Source of the DNA: Inquilinus limosus DSM 16000
GTDB taxonomy: Bacteria > Pseudomonadota > Alphaproteobacteria > DSM-16000 > Inquilinaceae
Direction of reading: 5' to 3'
Assembly: GCF_000423185.1 (NCBI RefSeq)
Contig: NZ_AUHM01000036.1
Span: 1-64,000 of the forward strand
Length of the DNA stretch: 64,000 nucleotides
Shown: in pieces, positions 47,207 to 56,648 of the stretch
Position numbering within the stretch: position 1 is the stretch's first letter
How the letters are laid out: the number at the start of each line of letters is the position of its first letter
Notes under the pieces: generated by a model
Databases searched by the model: none
Told to the model about the DNA's origin: nothing
What the model saw: only the letters and a program-made list of their open reading frames with translations
Position numbers and translations under genes: made by a program

Positions 47207-49060
47207 TCAGCTGGCCCGGCGCAGCGCCACCGCCTTCTTCGGCTCCTCGTCGAACAGCTCGGCCAGCTTGTCGATCATGGTGCCGCCCAGCTGCTCGGCG
47301 TCGACGATGGTGACGGCGCGGCGGTAGTAGCGGGTGACGTCGTGGCCGATGCCGATCGCCACCAGCTCCACCGGCGACCAGCGCTCGATGTACTCGATCA
47401 CCTGCTTCAGATGCCGCTCGAGATAGTTGCCGGGGTTGACCGACAGGGTGGAATCGTCGACCGGGGCGCCGTCGGAGATCACCATCAGGATCCGCCGCTG
47501 CTCCGGCCGTCCGACGATGCGGTTGTGGGCCCAGAGCAGCGCCTCGCCGTCGATGTTCTCCTTCAGCACGCCTTCGCGCAGCATCAGGCCGAGATTCTTG
47601 CGGGCCCGGCGCCAGGGCGCGTCGGCGGCCTTGTAGATGATGTGGCGCAGGTCGTTCAGGCGGCCGGGATTCTGCGGCTTGCTCTGCTGGATCCAGCGCT
47701 CGCGCGCCATGCCGCCCTTCCAGGCGCGGGTGGTGAAGCCCAGGATCTCGACCTTCACGCCGCAGCGCTCCAGCGTCCGCGCCAGGATGTCGGCGGCGAT
47801 CGCGGCGATGGTGATCGGCCGGCCGCGCATCGACCCGGAATTGTCGATCAGCAGGGTCACGACCGTGTCGCGGAAATCGGTGTCCTTCTCCTGCTTGAAG
47901 GACAGCGGCGTCAGCGGGTTGATCACCACCCGGGCCAGCCGGGCGGCGTCGAGGAGGCCCTCCTCCAGGTCGAAATCCCAGGACCGGGTCTGCTTCGCCA
48001 TCAGCTTGCGCTGCAGCCGGTTGGCCAGCTTGGCGATCACGCCCTGCAGATGCTGCAGCTGCTGGTCCAGCATCAGGCGCAGCCGCGACAGCTCGTCCGC
48101 GTCGCACAGCTCCTCGGCCGGGACCACCTCGTCGAACTGGGTGGTGAAGGCCTTGTAGTTCAGTCCGTTCGGGTCGAGCGCCCCGGTCTGCTCGTCGCGC
48201 CAGGGCTGGCCGGGCGTCTCGGTGTCCTCGGTGGCGAACTCGTCGGCGTCGTCGGACGCCTCCTGCTCCGCCCCCTCGGCGTCGGTCTCGTCGCCGCTCT
48301 CCGGGTCGCTCTCGCTCTCGTCGGCGGTGGCGCTGACCTGCTCGCCCTCGCGGCCCTGCTCCTCCGGCTGCTCGCCCTGGGACTTGTCCTCGTCCTCGCC
48401 CTCCTCGTCCTCCTGCGCCTCGTCCTCCTGGCCGACATCGATGTCGAGCTCGGCCAGGAGGTGGCGGGCGCAGCGGGCATAGGCCTCCTGGTCCTCCATC
48501 GCGTCGGCCAGCTCGTGCAGCGACCGGCCGATGCGGCTCTCCAGCCAGGACCGCCAGAGGTCGGCGGCGTGGCGGGCGTTCGGCGGCGGCTTCTCGCCGG
48601 TCATCGCCTCGCGCGCGGCCAGCCGCACCGCCTCGGCCAGCGGCACCTGCTCGCGCTCGGTGACCCGGTCCAGCCCCTGGCGCTTGAATCGGTCGTCCAG
48701 CGCCGCCGCCAGGTTGCCGGCGACGCCGGCCATCTGGGTGGCGCCGATCGCCTCGCAGCGCGCCTGCTCCAGCGCCTCGAAGGCGGCGCGGGCAGCCTCG
48801 CCCTGCGGCATGCGGGCGGCGTGCAGCCTGGCGTTGTGGTGCTTCAGGCGCAGGGCCACGGCATCGGCGGCGCCGCGCACCTTGGCCACCTCGGCGGTGG
48901 TCAGGAGCCGCGAGGGCTGCGGCAGGCGGGCGCGGGTGCCGGCGACGCCGGGCGGCTCGCTGGAATAGGCCACGGTGACGTCGGGCCGCTCGGCGATGGC
49001 CCGCACCGTCGCCGTGGTGGCGCGCTTGAACACCTCGATCGGGCTGTCGTCCTGGGGCAT
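47207..49060 (-). CDS. cobT: Cobaltochelatase subunit CobT (aerobic B12 pathway)
   Basis: 617 residues. It forms the AAA+/VWA complex with CobS that helps CobN insert cobalt into hydrogenobyrinate diamide. N-terminal helical domain ([20 protein letters not shown]). A long acidic linker of Glu/Asp/Ser/Gln lies at about 225-300. The C-terminal von Willebrand A domain carries the MIDAS motif in [11 protein letters not shown] (around 405-412), then [13 protein letters not shown] and [19 protein letters not shown]. Lies 130 bp downstream of cobS, separated by palindromic repeats. Length matches family. Confidence 0.95.
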   Translation of the reverse strand: MPQDDSPIEVFKRATTATVRAIAERPDVTVAYSSEPPGVAGTRARLPQPSRLLTTAEVAKVRGAADAVALRLKHHNARLHAARMPQGEAARAAFEALEQARCEAIGATQMAGVAGNLAAALDDRFKRQGLDRVTEREQVPLAEAVRLAAREAMTGEKPPPNARHAADLWRSWLESRIGRSLHELADAMEDQEAYARCARHLLAELDIDVGQEDEAQEDEEGEDEDKSQGEQPEEQGREGEQVSATADESESDPESGDETDAEGAEQEASDDADEFATEDTETPGQPWRDEQTGALDPNGLNYKAFTTQFDEVVPAEELCDADELSRLRLMLDQQLQHLQGVIAKLANRLQRKLMAKQTRSWDFDLEEGLLDAARLARVVINPLTPLSFKQEKDTDFRDTVVTLLIDNSGSMRGRPITIAAIAADILARTLERCGVKVEILGFTTRAWKGGMARERWIQQSKPQNPGRLNDLRHIIYKAADAPWRRARKNLGLMLREGVLKENIDGEALLWAHNRIVGRPEQRRILMVISDGAPVDDSTLSVNPGNYLERHLKQVIEYIERWSPVELVAIGIGHDVTRYYRRAVTIVDAEQLGGTMIDKLAELFDEEPKKAVALRRAS

Positions 49061-49103
49061 CGCCTGCTTCGTCTCTACGGCCTTCGCCGCTGTCTCTTTG
49101 GTC

Positions 49104-49134
49104 TGTCATTGCCGGGCTTGACCCGGCAATCCAG
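49104..49134. repeat. Alphaproteobacterial palindromic repeat, unit 1
   Basis: 31-bp unit starting TGTCATTGCC and ending CAATCCAG; its middle is an inverted repeat (TTGCCGGG / CCCGGCAA). It is the inverted counterpart of the unit at 49151-49181. Confidence 0.75.
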
Positions 49135-49150
49135 AGGGTCTCGACAGTTT

Positions 49151-49181
49151 CTGGATGCCCGGGTCAAGCCCGGGCATGACA
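49151..49181. repeat. Alphaproteobacterial palindromic repeat, unit 2 (inverted)
   Basis: 31-bp unit starting CTGGATGCCC and ending GGGCATGACA, itself palindromic (TGCCCGGG / CCCGGGCA). Together with unit 1 it forms a larger inverted pair with a 16-bp gap, filling most of the cobS-cobT space. Such repeats occur in many copies in alphaproteobacterial genomes. Confidence 0.75.
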
Positions 49182-49190
49182 GGAAAAGTC

Positions 49191-50171
49191 TTACGCCAGA
49201 TGGGCGCGGACGCCGCTTTCCGGCAGCTCGGTGCCGAAGCAGCGCTGGTAGTACTCGGCCACGGTGGACCGCTCGACCTCGTCGCACTTGTTCAGGAAGG
49301 TCAGGCGGAAGGCGAAGCCGACATCGCCGAAGATGCGCGCATTCTCGGCCCAGGTGATCACCGTGCGCGGCGACATCACGGTCGAGATGTCGCCGCCGAT
49401 GAAGCCGGCGCGGGTCAGGTCGGCCAGGCGGACCATGGCGTTGACCTTGGCGCGGCCGTCCTCGGTGTCGAAGTCCGCCACCTTGGCCAGCACGATCTCG
49501 ACCTCGGCGTCGTGCGGCAGGTAGTTCAGCGTGGCGACGATCGACCAGCGGTCCATCTGGCCCTGGTTGATCTGCTGGGTGCCGTGGTAGAGGCCGGTGG
49601 TATCGCCGAGGCCGACGGTGTTGGCGGTGGCGAAGATGCGGAAGGCCGGGTGCGGGCGGATCACCCGGTTCTGGTCCAAGAGGGTCAGCTTGCCCTCGAC
49701 CTCCAGCACGCGCTGGATCACGAACATCACGTCCGGCCGGCCGGCGTCGTATTCGTCGAACACGATGGCGCAGGGGTTCTGCAGCGCCCAGGGCAGGATG
49801 CCCTCGCGGAACTCGGTCACCTGCTTGCCGTCGCGCAGCACGATCGCGTCCTTGCCGACCAGGTCGATGCGGCTGATGTGGCTGTCGAGGTTGACGCGGA
49901 TGCAGGGCCAGTTCAGGCGGGCCGCCACCTGCTCGATATGGGTCGACTTGCCGGTGCCGTGATAGCCCTGGATCATCACCCGCCGGTTGTGGGCGAAGCC
50001 GGCCAGGATGGCCATGGTGGTGTCGCGGTCGAAGCGGTAGGCGCTGTCGACCTCCGGCACGTGCTGCGTCGCGGCGGAGAAGGCCGGCACCTGCAGGTCG
50101 CTGTCGATGCCGAAGGTCTGCCGCACGGACACCTTGATGTCGGGCAGCGTCGTGGAGGTGTCAGCGCTCAT
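49191..50171 (-). CDS. cobS: Cobaltochelatase subunit CobS (AAA+ ATPase)
   Basis: 326 residues. MoxR-type AAA+ motor of the aerobic cobaltochelatase. Walker A GYHGTGKS at 69-76, Walker B AIVFDEYD with D139/E140, sensor region [21 protein letters not shown], and the [17 protein letters not shown] segment characteristic of CobS. I use ATG 50171 ([20 protein letters not shown]) since homologues begin like this. A TTG 18 nt upstream is in frame. Probably one operon with the J-domain gene upstream and cobT downstream. Confidence 0.95.
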   Translation of the reverse strand: MSADTSTTLPDIKVSVRQTFGIDSDLQVPAFSAATQHVPEVDSAYRFDRDTTMAILAGFAHNRRVMIQGYHGTGKSTHIEQVAARLNWPCIRVNLDSHISRIDLVGKDAIVLRDGKQVTEFREGILPWALQNPCAIVFDEYDAGRPDVMFVIQRVLEVEGKLTLLDQNRVIRPHPAFRIFATANTVGLGDTTGLYHGTQQINQGQMDRWSIVATLNYLPHDAEVEIVLAKVADFDTEDGRAKVNAMVRLADLTRAGFIGGDISTVMSPRTVITWAENARIFGDVGFAFRLTFLNKCDEVERSTVAEYYQRCFGTELPESGVRAHLA

Positions 50172-50204
50172 GATCCAGTCGAAGTCCAAATTCCAGAGTA
50201 GGGT

Positions 50205-50786
50205 CTACGAGGCGAAGCCGGCCTTCAGCACGCTGTAGGCGTGGTTGATGGACTTGAACTTCTCCTCGGCGTCGCGGCTGCCGCCATTGGCGTCCGGGTG
50301 GTGCAGTTTGACAAGCGTCTTGTAGCGCGCCTTGAGGGTTTTCAGGTCGAAGGGAGGAGAGAGCTCGAGCGTCTTCATCGCGCTCTCCTGCTCGGTCAGC
50401 GGACGGCCCTGCTTCGCCTCCTCCTGCGCCTCGCGGCCGGCGTGGAACGGGTTGTCGCCCGCGCCGTTGGCGAAGCTCTCATAGATCCGGGCGCGCAGCC
50501 GCTGCTCGGCCCGCCAGGACCCCATCGGCCAGGTCGGCCGGTCCCACACCGTGTCGCGCCGCGCCTCGCGCTCGATCTGATCCGGGCTCATGCCCTGGTA
50601 ATAGTTCCAGCTGCGGTTGTATTCCCGCACATGCTCCAGGCAGAACCACCAGTAGTCGTTCAGCCGCTGCCGCGATTTCGGTGCCCGGAACTCCCCGGCG
50701 CCGGCGCAGCCCGGGTGGTCGCAGCGGCGCGTTGCCGGCGCCGGCTCCTCGAATGCCCGGTACTCTCTGCGGTTCGCGGTGGCCAT
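50205..50786 (-). CDS. J-domain (DnaJ-like) protein with N-terminal Cys motif
   Basis: 193 residues. The C-terminal 60 residues are a J domain: LELSPPFDLKTLKARYKTLVK, the essential HPD in KLHHPDANGG, and EEKFKSINHAYSVL. The N-terminal part has a CDHPGCAGAGEFRAPKSR motif and later WWFCLEHVREYN, a likely metal-binding C-x4-C...C-x2-H set. This architecture is common next to cobS in alphaproteobacteria. It would recruit DnaK, possibly for cobaltochelatase assembly (inference). Another ATG lies 24 nt upstream. Confidence 0.88.
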   Translation of the reverse strand: MATANRREYRAFEEPAPATRRCDHPGCAGAGEFRAPKSRQRLNDYWWFCLEHVREYNRSWNYYQGMSPDQIEREARRDTVWDRPTWPMGSWRAEQRLRARIYESFANGAGDNPFHAGREAQEEAKQGRPLTEQESAMKTLELSPPFDLKTLKARYKTLVKLHHPDANGGSRDAEEKFKSINHAYSVLKAGFAS

Positions 50787-50951
50787 GCTGCGAGTATGGG
50801 GAGGGCTCATTCGCCTGACAAGCCGAGGCGGCGGAAATCTGCCTTGCCCTCGTGTCGCAGCATCGGGCCTTGCGTCATACGGGAATATAGGATGCAGGTC
50901 TCCCGTCGCGGTGCCGTCTCTGCTATCACCGCGGGAAGGAGGACGGACCCG

Positions 50952-51230
50952 ATGCAGATCGCCGACCGCATGCGCCGCAAGATCGAGGAGGCGCTGGCCC
51001 CGGCCCAGCTCGAGATCATCGACGACAGCCACCGCCATGCCGGCCACGCCGGCCATGACGGGCGGGGCGAAAGCCATTTCCGGGTGCTGATCGTCTCCGA
51101 CGCCTTCGCCGGCAAGTCGCGGGTGGAGCGGCAGCGGCTGGTCTACGACCTGCTGTCGGCCGAGCTGAAGGACCGGGTGCACGCCCTGTCGCTGACCACC
51201 CTGACGCCGGCGGAGGCGGAGCGCGCCTAG
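50952..51230 (+). CDS. bolA: BolA family protein
   Basis: 92 residues, class II KH-like fold. MQIADRMRRKIEEALAPAQL, IIDDSHRHAGHAGHDGRGESHFRVLIVS (conserved histidines that can ligate a [2Fe-2S] cluster with a monothiol glutaredoxin) and FAGKSRVERQRLVYDLL are BolA signatures. Divergent from the J-domain gene. Its stop overlaps the symporter stop by 4 nt. Possible role in iron-sulfur handling or cell-shape regulation, from family knowledge. Confidence 0.93.
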   Translation: MQIADRMRRKIEEALAPAQLEIIDDSHRHAGHAGHDGRGESHFRVLIVSDAFAGKSRVERQRLVYDLLSAELKDRVHALSLTTLTPAEAERA

Positions 51231-52753
51231 TCGCGCACCGGGGCGAGGCCGCCCGCCGGCAGCGCCTCGCTCTCCGGCCCTGCCTGCCCGAGCTCCCGGA
51301 ACAGCCGGTCGATGCGGGCGCGCTCCGCCGCGTCCTGCGGCAGGGCGTAGGACAGGGCGACATAGACCAGCGTGTTGACGGCGAGGCCGACGACGCCGGA
51401 GGTCAGGCCGCCGAGCTCGCGGATCGACACCGGGTACAAGAGCTGCAGCACCACGGCGACGGCGAAGCCGGTCAGCATCCCGGCCAGGGCGGCCGCGGCG
51501 TTGCCCCGGCGCCAGAAGATGCCGAGATACAGCGCCGGGGCCAGCTGGACGATGCCCTGGTAGGAGGCCAGCGCCAGGGTCAGCAGCCCGGCCGTGACGT
51601 TCACCGTCAGCACGGCGCCGATCACGGCCAGCACGGTCGCGGCCACGATCGCCGCCCGCGCGGTCCGGGTGGTCGTCGCCTCGTCGGCGCCGCCGATATG
51701 GATCACGTCCTGCGCGGTGTGGGTGCCGATCGCCGCGGTCAGCGCGTTGACGTTGCCGGCCGTGGCGGCGAAGACGGCCGTCCCGGCCAGGGCCAGGACG
51801 AAGGGCCCGCCATGCGCCGCGGTCAGGAACCAGACATTGTCGGGGGCGGCGGCGACCTCGGGCAGCTGGTGCGCCAGCATGCTCATGGTCAGCAGGATGG
51901 CCAGGAACAGCAGCATGATCGGCGCCGCCTTGACGGCGGAGTTGCGCACGGCCTGGGCGCTCCGGGCCGTGAACAGGCGGACGAAGATGTCCGGCCAGCA
52001 CCAGGACCCCAGCGCCCCGGTGGCGACGATCGACAGATAGTACAGCGGGCCGAGGCCGCTGCCGGGGCCGGGCAAGGCGGCGAAGTCCGGCGGCAGGGCG
52101 GCGAAGCCCAGGCCCTGCGACATCAGCCAGACGATCAGGCCGAGGGCGACGAGGCCGCCGACGCCATAGGCGAAGATGCCCTGGACCATGTCGGAGATGA
52201 CGATGCCCCGCATGCCCAGCCGCACGGTCCAGATCTGGCGGATGCCGAGCACGGCGATGCCGGCGAAAACCGCGAGCGTCGGCGAGACCGCGCCGAAGGA
52301 GAGATAGGAGAACACCAGCCCCAGCGACTGGAAGCCCAGGATCAGCCAGGGGAAGCTGGCCACCACCCCGATCAGCGCGGCGACGATGCGCACGGCCTTG
52401 GAGTTGTAGCGCATGCCGACGAAATCGGCCTGGGTGCGCAGGTTGAACGCCCGGCCCCAGTCGAACACCTTCTGGGCCATGAACAGCATGAACAGCACGG
52501 CCAGAAGGGAGTAGGAGACGACGTAGTAGCCGATCACCCCGGCCGAGGCGGCGAGGCCGGCGAAGGCGATGAAGATGGTCCCGGGCAGCCAGGTGTTCAG
52601 GAACGCCATGGCCTGGAACCAGGACCCGAAGGACCGCCCGGCGACCGCGTAGTCGGTGAAGTCGCCGCCGGCGGCCCGCCGGGTGCGTTCGAGGACCAGG
52701 ATCACGCCGATGAAGAAGACCGCCAGGGTGCCGTAGCCGATGAGGAACTCCAT
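51227..52753 (-). CDS. Sodium:solute symporter (SSS family)
   Basis: 508 residues with about 13 membrane helices. FTDYAVAGRSFGSWFQAMAFLNTW and LPGTIFIAFAGLAAS open the family fold; QADFVGMRYNSKAVRI and IVISDMVQGIFAYG follow. It imports a small solute with sodium. The gene pair behind it (small membrane protein 3 bp upstream and deacetylase 257 bp upstream) suggests the substrate may be an acetylated compound, for example an acetylpolyamine; this is inference. Confidence 0.93.
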   Translation of the reverse strand: MEFLIGYGTLAVFFIGVILVLERTRRAAGGDFTDYAVAGRSFGSWFQAMAFLNTWLPGTIFIAFAGLAASAGVIGYYVVSYSLLAVLFMLFMAQKVFDWGRAFNLRTQADFVGMRYNSKAVRIVAALIGVVASFPWLILGFQSLGLVFSYLSFGAVSPTLAVFAGIAVLGIRQIWTVRLGMRGIVISDMVQGIFAYGVGGLVALGLIVWLMSQGLGFAALPPDFAALPGPGSGLGPLYYLSIVATGALGSWCWPDIFVRLFTARSAQAVRNSAVKAAPIMLLFLAILLTMSMLAHQLPEVAAAPDNVWFLTAAHGGPFVLALAGTAVFAATAGNVNALTAAIGTHTAQDVIHIGGADEATTTRTARAAIVAATVLAVIGAVLTVNVTAGLLTLALASYQGIVQLAPALYLGIFWRRGNAAAALAGMLTGFAVAVVLQLLYPVSIRELGGLTSGVVGLAVNTLVYVALSYALPQDAAERARIDRLFRELGQAGPESEALPAGGLAPVRD

Positions 52754-52756
52754 CGC

Positions 52757-52963
52757 CTACTCCTCCCCGGCGTCGTGGTTGGCGCGGTTCAGATAGATGA
52801 CCGTGCCGGTCAGCAAGAGGCTGCTGCCCAGGAAGAAGGCCAGGGCCATCGCCAGGTTGCCCGCCGCGAAGGCCAGGTGGATCGGCGGGAACAGCACCAC
52901 GATCAGATTGACCCAGATCAGCAGGGTGCCCCGCGCCCTGCCGGCTCTCCGTCCGTTCATCAT
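52757..52963 (-). CDS. Small membrane protein paired with SSS symporter (DUF3311-like)
   Basis: 68 residues with two transmembrane helices (LLIWVNLIVVLFPPIHLAFA and MALAFFLGSSLLLTGTVIYL). Small two-helix proteins directly upstream of SSS symporters are common (DUF3311, DUF997) and are thought to be accessory subunits. The gap to the symporter ATG is 3 bp, so co-translation is likely. The family label is from size and context, not motif. Confidence 0.75.
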   Translation of the reverse strand: MMNGRRAGRARGTLLIWVNLIVVLFPPIHLAFAAGNLAMALAFFLGSSLLLTGTVIYLNRANHDAGEE

Positions 52964-53010
52964 CGCCCCCTGTTTGGTTGTTCTTGAGATCCCGGCCCCT
53001 GGCCGGGGCG

Positions 53011-54108
53011 CTACAGCTCGAAGCTCTCCGCCACCCGCGCCACCAGCGCCTTCTGATGGTCCTGCAGCTCCTGCCCCGGCAGCCCGGCCCAGGCCGCCAG
53101 GTAGGGGTCGGTCACGCCGGTGCTGACGCCGCTCAGCGTCTCCACCACCGCGAGGCCGCAGAACGGCACGTAGAAGGGCGAATAGCCGCCCTCATGGCTG
53201 ATCACCAGCCGGCCGCCGCAGACCGCGTCGGCCAGGTCCATCAGCCGGCGGGTCATGGCGGCGTAGGAGGTCGAGACCAGCAGCATCCGCCCCAGCGGGT
53301 CGGCGTTGCTGGAATCGAAGCCGCTGGCGACCATGATCAGGTCCGGCCGGAACCGCTCGATGGCGGGCAGGACGACGCGGTCGAAGGCGTGGAGATAGGC
53401 GCCCTCGCCGGACCCCGCCGGCAGCGGGATGTTGATCGCCGACCCGTCGCCGGCGCCCCTGCCGCGATCCGTGACCTTGCCGGTGTCGGCCGGGAAGTTG
53501 CCGTCCTGGTGCAGCGAGATGGTCAGGACGTCCGGGTCGGTCTCGAAGCAGGCCTCGGTGCCGTTGCCGTGGTGGACGTCCCAGTCGACCACCACGACCC
53601 GCCCGATGCCGAGCTTCGCCCGGGCATGGGCGATGGCGACGGCCACATTGGCGAACATGCAGAAGCCCATCCCCGTCTCCGGCCGGGCATGGTGCCCGGG
53701 CGGCCGGACCAGGGCGTAGGCGTTGCGCACCTCGCCGCCGACCACGGCGCGCAGCGCGCTGATCGTGCCGCCGGCCGCGAGGCAGGCCAGCTCGAAGCCG
53801 CCGAAGCCGAAGGGGGAGGAGCCGTCGCCCATGTCGCCGCCGCGGATGTCGCGGCTCAGCGCCTTCATCGCCTCGATATGGTCGCGGGTGTGGATGCGCA
53901 GCAGGTCCTCCTCGGTCGCGGCGACGCAGTCGATGCGCTTCAGCGCCCTGGCGATGCCGGAGACCTCGACCAGCGAGGCGAAGCGGGCCTTGGATTCGGG
54001 CGACTCCAGGTGCTGCAGCGGCTGGATGAACTCGCCTTTCAGGAAGCCGCCGGCGGTTCCCGTGTCGTGCCAGCCGAACCGCTCGTGCCACAGCCATCCC
54101 GTCGCCAT
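53011..54108 (-). CDS. Class II histone-deacetylase family protein (acetylpolyamine/acetoin-type amidohydrolase)
   Basis: 365 residues with the arginase/deacetylase fold. The catalytic pair H139/H140 is in RPPGHHARPE; zinc ligands are D177/H179 (VDWDVHHGNG) and D265 (GFDSSNADPLG). The GGY motif (SHEGGYSP) supplies the transition-state tyrosine. Full length for bacterial class II HDAC-like enzymes, which remove acetyl groups from polyamines or similar small amines. First gene of an operon with two transport genes. The divergent LuxR gene may control it. Confidence 0.92.
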   Translation of the reverse strand: MATGWLWHERFGWHDTGTAGGFLKGEFIQPLQHLESPESKARFASLVEVSGIARALKRIDCVAATEEDLLRIHTRDHIEAMKALSRDIRGGDMGDGSSPFGFGGFELACLAAGGTISALRAVVGGEVRNAYALVRPPGHHARPETGMGFCMFANVAVAIAHARAKLGIGRVVVVDWDVHHGNGTEACFETDPDVLTISLHQDGNFPADTGKVTDRGRGAGDGSAINIPLPAGSGEGAYLHAFDRVVLPAIERFRPDLIMVASGFDSSNADPLGRMLLVSTSYAAMTRRLMDLADAVCGGRLVISHEGGYSPFYVPFCGLAVVETLSGVSTGVTDPYLAAWAGLPGQELQDHQKALVARVAESFEL

Positions 54109-54262
54109 TCCTCGGCTCCTCCCCGTTGGATGTCGATCGACTCTAGCCCTCCGCGCCCGGTCCAGAATGGTGCAGATGCACTATGGCGGGCGCCGTCCGG
54201 GGCCGTCCCGGCCGCTTGCCGGGGCGCCGCGGCGACGCTAGCGTTCCGGGAGACAGCCCGGG

Positions 54263-55291
54263 ATGGCGCGCGTGACCTCGAAGCTGCCCCTGTTCTCCCA
54301 GTTCGTGACCGACCTGCACAGGATCGGCCGCGAGGGCGACGGCGGCATCCCGGCCTGGGGCTTCGACCGGCTGCGCTCCATCCTCGGCTTCGACTGCGCC
54401 TGGTACGGCTGGGCGCGGTTCGAGCCGGGGCGGACGGTGGTGCACGCCTCGTCGACCATGGACCTGCCGGGCGACTTCGTCCGCTTCTGGACGACGATCG
54501 AGAACCAGGACCTCGTCGCCCGCAGCCTGCGCGAGACCCGCAGCGGCGTCAGGACCTATGACCGGAACCAGCCGGTGCAGACCGACGGGATGATCGAGCT
54601 GGCGGAGCGCTACCGGATCCGGAAATGGGCCAGCGCGATGCATTGCCGGCCGAACCGCACCACCGTCTTCTTCGCCTCGATCTACCGCGGCGACACCCGC
54701 CCGCCGGACTGGGAGGCCGAGGACCTGCACTTCCTGCAGGGCGCGGTCGACCACATCTTCCTGGCGGTCCAGGCCTCGGCGCGGCGCGGGGCGGAGCCCG
54801 CATCGGCGGACGGGACCACCCTGCTGGTCGACCCGTCCGGCTTCGCCTATCTCGGGCTCGAGGCCTCGGAAGGCATGCTGAAGTCCGTATGGCCGGGCTG
54901 GACCGGGGAGCGGCTGCCGGCCCCCCTGCGCCGGCTGCTGCAGCGCCCCGGGACCGTCACGCTGAAGGGCGACGGCGTCGTCGTCTCCTGCGAGCGCGCC
55001 GGCGACGCCGGGGAGCAGTCGGAGCTGGTGCGGCTGCGGCTCAGCCCGATCGCCGGGCTCGACCGCCTCACCCGGCGCGAGCGCGAGGTGGCCCTCCTCC
55101 TCGCCGCCGGGGCGACGCACAAGCAGGCCGCGCAGGCGCTGGGCTCCGCGCCCGCCACGATCCGGAACCAGACGCAATCGATCTACGAGAAGCTCGGCAT
55201 CCGCTCTCGCGCCGAGCTGGCCGGCGCGGTCCACGGCCGGGCGGCGAAGGAGCGGGTTCACGCCGGGTCGCCGCCCATCAGATCCCGGTGA
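54263..55291 (+). CDS. LuxR-type HTH transcriptional regulator
   Basis: 342 residues. C-terminal LuxR domain: LTRREREVALLLAAGATHKQ, AAQALGSAPATIRNQTQSIYEKLGI. The N-terminal region (LHRIGREGDGGIPAWGFDRL, DFVRFWTTIENQDLVARSLR, FASIYRGDTRPPDWEAEDLH) is a putative sensor domain with a GAF-like feel; no named ligand pocket is recognised. Divergent from the deacetylase-symporter operon with 154 bp between the starts, so it is a good candidate for its regulator. Confidence 0.85.
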   Translation: MARVTSKLPLFSQFVTDLHRIGREGDGGIPAWGFDRLRSILGFDCAWYGWARFEPGRTVVHASSTMDLPGDFVRFWTTIENQDLVARSLRETRSGVRTYDRNQPVQTDGMIELAERYRIRKWASAMHCRPNRTTVFFASIYRGDTRPPDWEAEDLHFLQGAVDHIFLAVQASARRGAEPASADGTTLLVDPSGFAYLGLEASEGMLKSVWPGWTGERLPAPLRRLLQRPGTVTLKGDGVVVSCERAGDAGEQSELVRLRLSPIAGLDRLTRREREVALLLAAGATHKQAAQALGSAPATIRNQTQSIYEKLGIRSRAELAGAVHGRAAKERVHAGSPPIRSR

Positions 55292-55355
55292 ATCAAAGAT
55301 CGTTTAATAAGTGAGTCGGCTCCGTGTGGCCTATTCTCGACTGTTGCGCCAATGC

Positions 55356-56648
55356 CTAAGAGGCGATGTTTCTTTGATTGGCAATCTTCCATCGCAGATA
55401 AAATCGGAAAAAGGGATCGGTAAGAAATAAGTCCAAATTTTCCGGATCCCAATCAATGGCTCTCTGGCCTTTGTTCTCGTCCTTATCTATATTTGTAAGA
55501 TGGTTCAGCGCGTTGGATACCTCCAGCTTCTGAGGTATCTTGTCTAAAAGTATAGCGTTCAAGCTCGAGCGGATTTGATCATAGGTAAGCCGCTCTTTGG
55601 GGCCTGTCACGGCAACGGCAAGGAGAATTGCTTCATAGATGTCAGCTGATCCTCCGTTGGCCAATGGTCTCTGGATTCTTTCAGTACGTGATTGAGGTCC
55701 TTTTGCCAGTTTTTCATAGATTGGAAGGCCGGCATCCTCAGCAACTTCGTTGAATAGGGACGACGTATCTATCTTCTCCTGTAAATTCTTTCTGAGGATG
55801 CATGTTTCATTTATGCCTTCATCATAGCATATATTCCAGCAGAATCTCTGCATCAGCAAAGGACTTCCCTCCGATTCTTTGGATAGTGTAGAAATTATAG
55901 ATTCCAGCACCGATACGTTTAGTGCCTCAAAGCCAGAGTTTGCAATGAGGGTCAAATCTTCGATGGACCACTGAGGAACAAGGACATGCTTAAATCTGCC
56001 AGTAATTTCTGGCTCCGCCTTAATAGCCTCAAAGGCTCGGTGAGGTGTAGATAAGAGTATGGTTTTCAATCCTCTAAAGACGGATCCTTTAAGGCTTCTT
56101 ATGAATGAAGATCTAGATTCTTCAGGGATGTAGTGAAAATCATCTACCACCAGACAAATTTTGTGCTTAACGAGGTACTCTGTTGCTTGATGGCTATTAT
56201 TAGGTATGTATCTGCGACTTTCTTCTCTGGTTCTAAGTTTTGACCCACTCGCGGTGAGAGTAGCGTTTATCTGGTTGCCGGGAATGCCGGCGCTAATTCC
56301 GCCTGTCAGAGAAGCTCCAGACTGACCAGAAAAAAGATCTTTCTGTACGACTTCGGACGCTAGCCGTAGTTCCGTGCAGATTCTTTCCCAAATATCTTCT
56401 TCATTTTTTATCTGTCCTCTATCAATCCAAACATAGTCAAATTTTTCAAGTACACTTTTGCAAAGAACAGTCTTCCCGCTCTTTGTGGGTCCTGTGAGCG
56501 AAACTATAGTATTTGGCAAGGATATTGCCTTCTTTAGTTTTGACTCGATGCCAAGATGCGCGCGATTTACATATGTGACGGATGGCTGCCCACCTGGCGT
56601 AAACACATCTTCGAGTTTTAGGCTACCAAAAATGCGAGGCAACTTCAT
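55356..56648 (-). CDS. AT-rich orphan P-loop ATPase (ORC/STAND-like), unknown function
   Basis: 430 residues, start ATG 56648 with GGAG six nt before. AAA/STAND-type NTPase: Walker A GPTKSGKT at 53-60, Walker B D169/D170 (ICLVVDDFHY), a sensor-1-like KTILLSTPHRA near 200, then a helical winged-helix-like region (SKESEGSPLLMQRFCWNICY). The C-terminus (LFLTDPFFRFYLRWKI) resembles the end of small ORC-like NTPases found with restriction or defence genes. Codon use is markedly AT-rich, unlike every neighbour, so it was probably acquired. No partner gene is obvious. Confidence 0.8.
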   Translation of the reverse strand: MKLPRIFGSLKLEDVFTPGGQPSVTYVNRAHLGIESKLKKAISLPNTIVSLTGPTKSGKTVLCKSVLEKFDYVWIDRGQIKNEEDIWERICTELRLASEVVQKDLFSGQSGASLTGGISAGIPGNQINATLTASGSKLRTREESRRYIPNNSHQATEYLVKHKICLVVDDFHYIPEESRSSFIRSLKGSVFRGLKTILLSTPHRAFEAIKAEPEITGRFKHVLVPQWSIEDLTLIANSGFEALNVSVLESIISTLSKESEGSPLLMQRFCWNICYDEGINETCILRKNLQEKIDTSSLFNEVAEDAGLPIYEKLAKGPQSRTERIQRPLANGGSADIYEAILLAVAVTGPKERLTYDQIRSSLNAILLDKIPQKLEVSNALNHLTNIDKDENKGQRAIDWDPENLDLFLTDPFFRFYLRWKIANQRNIAS

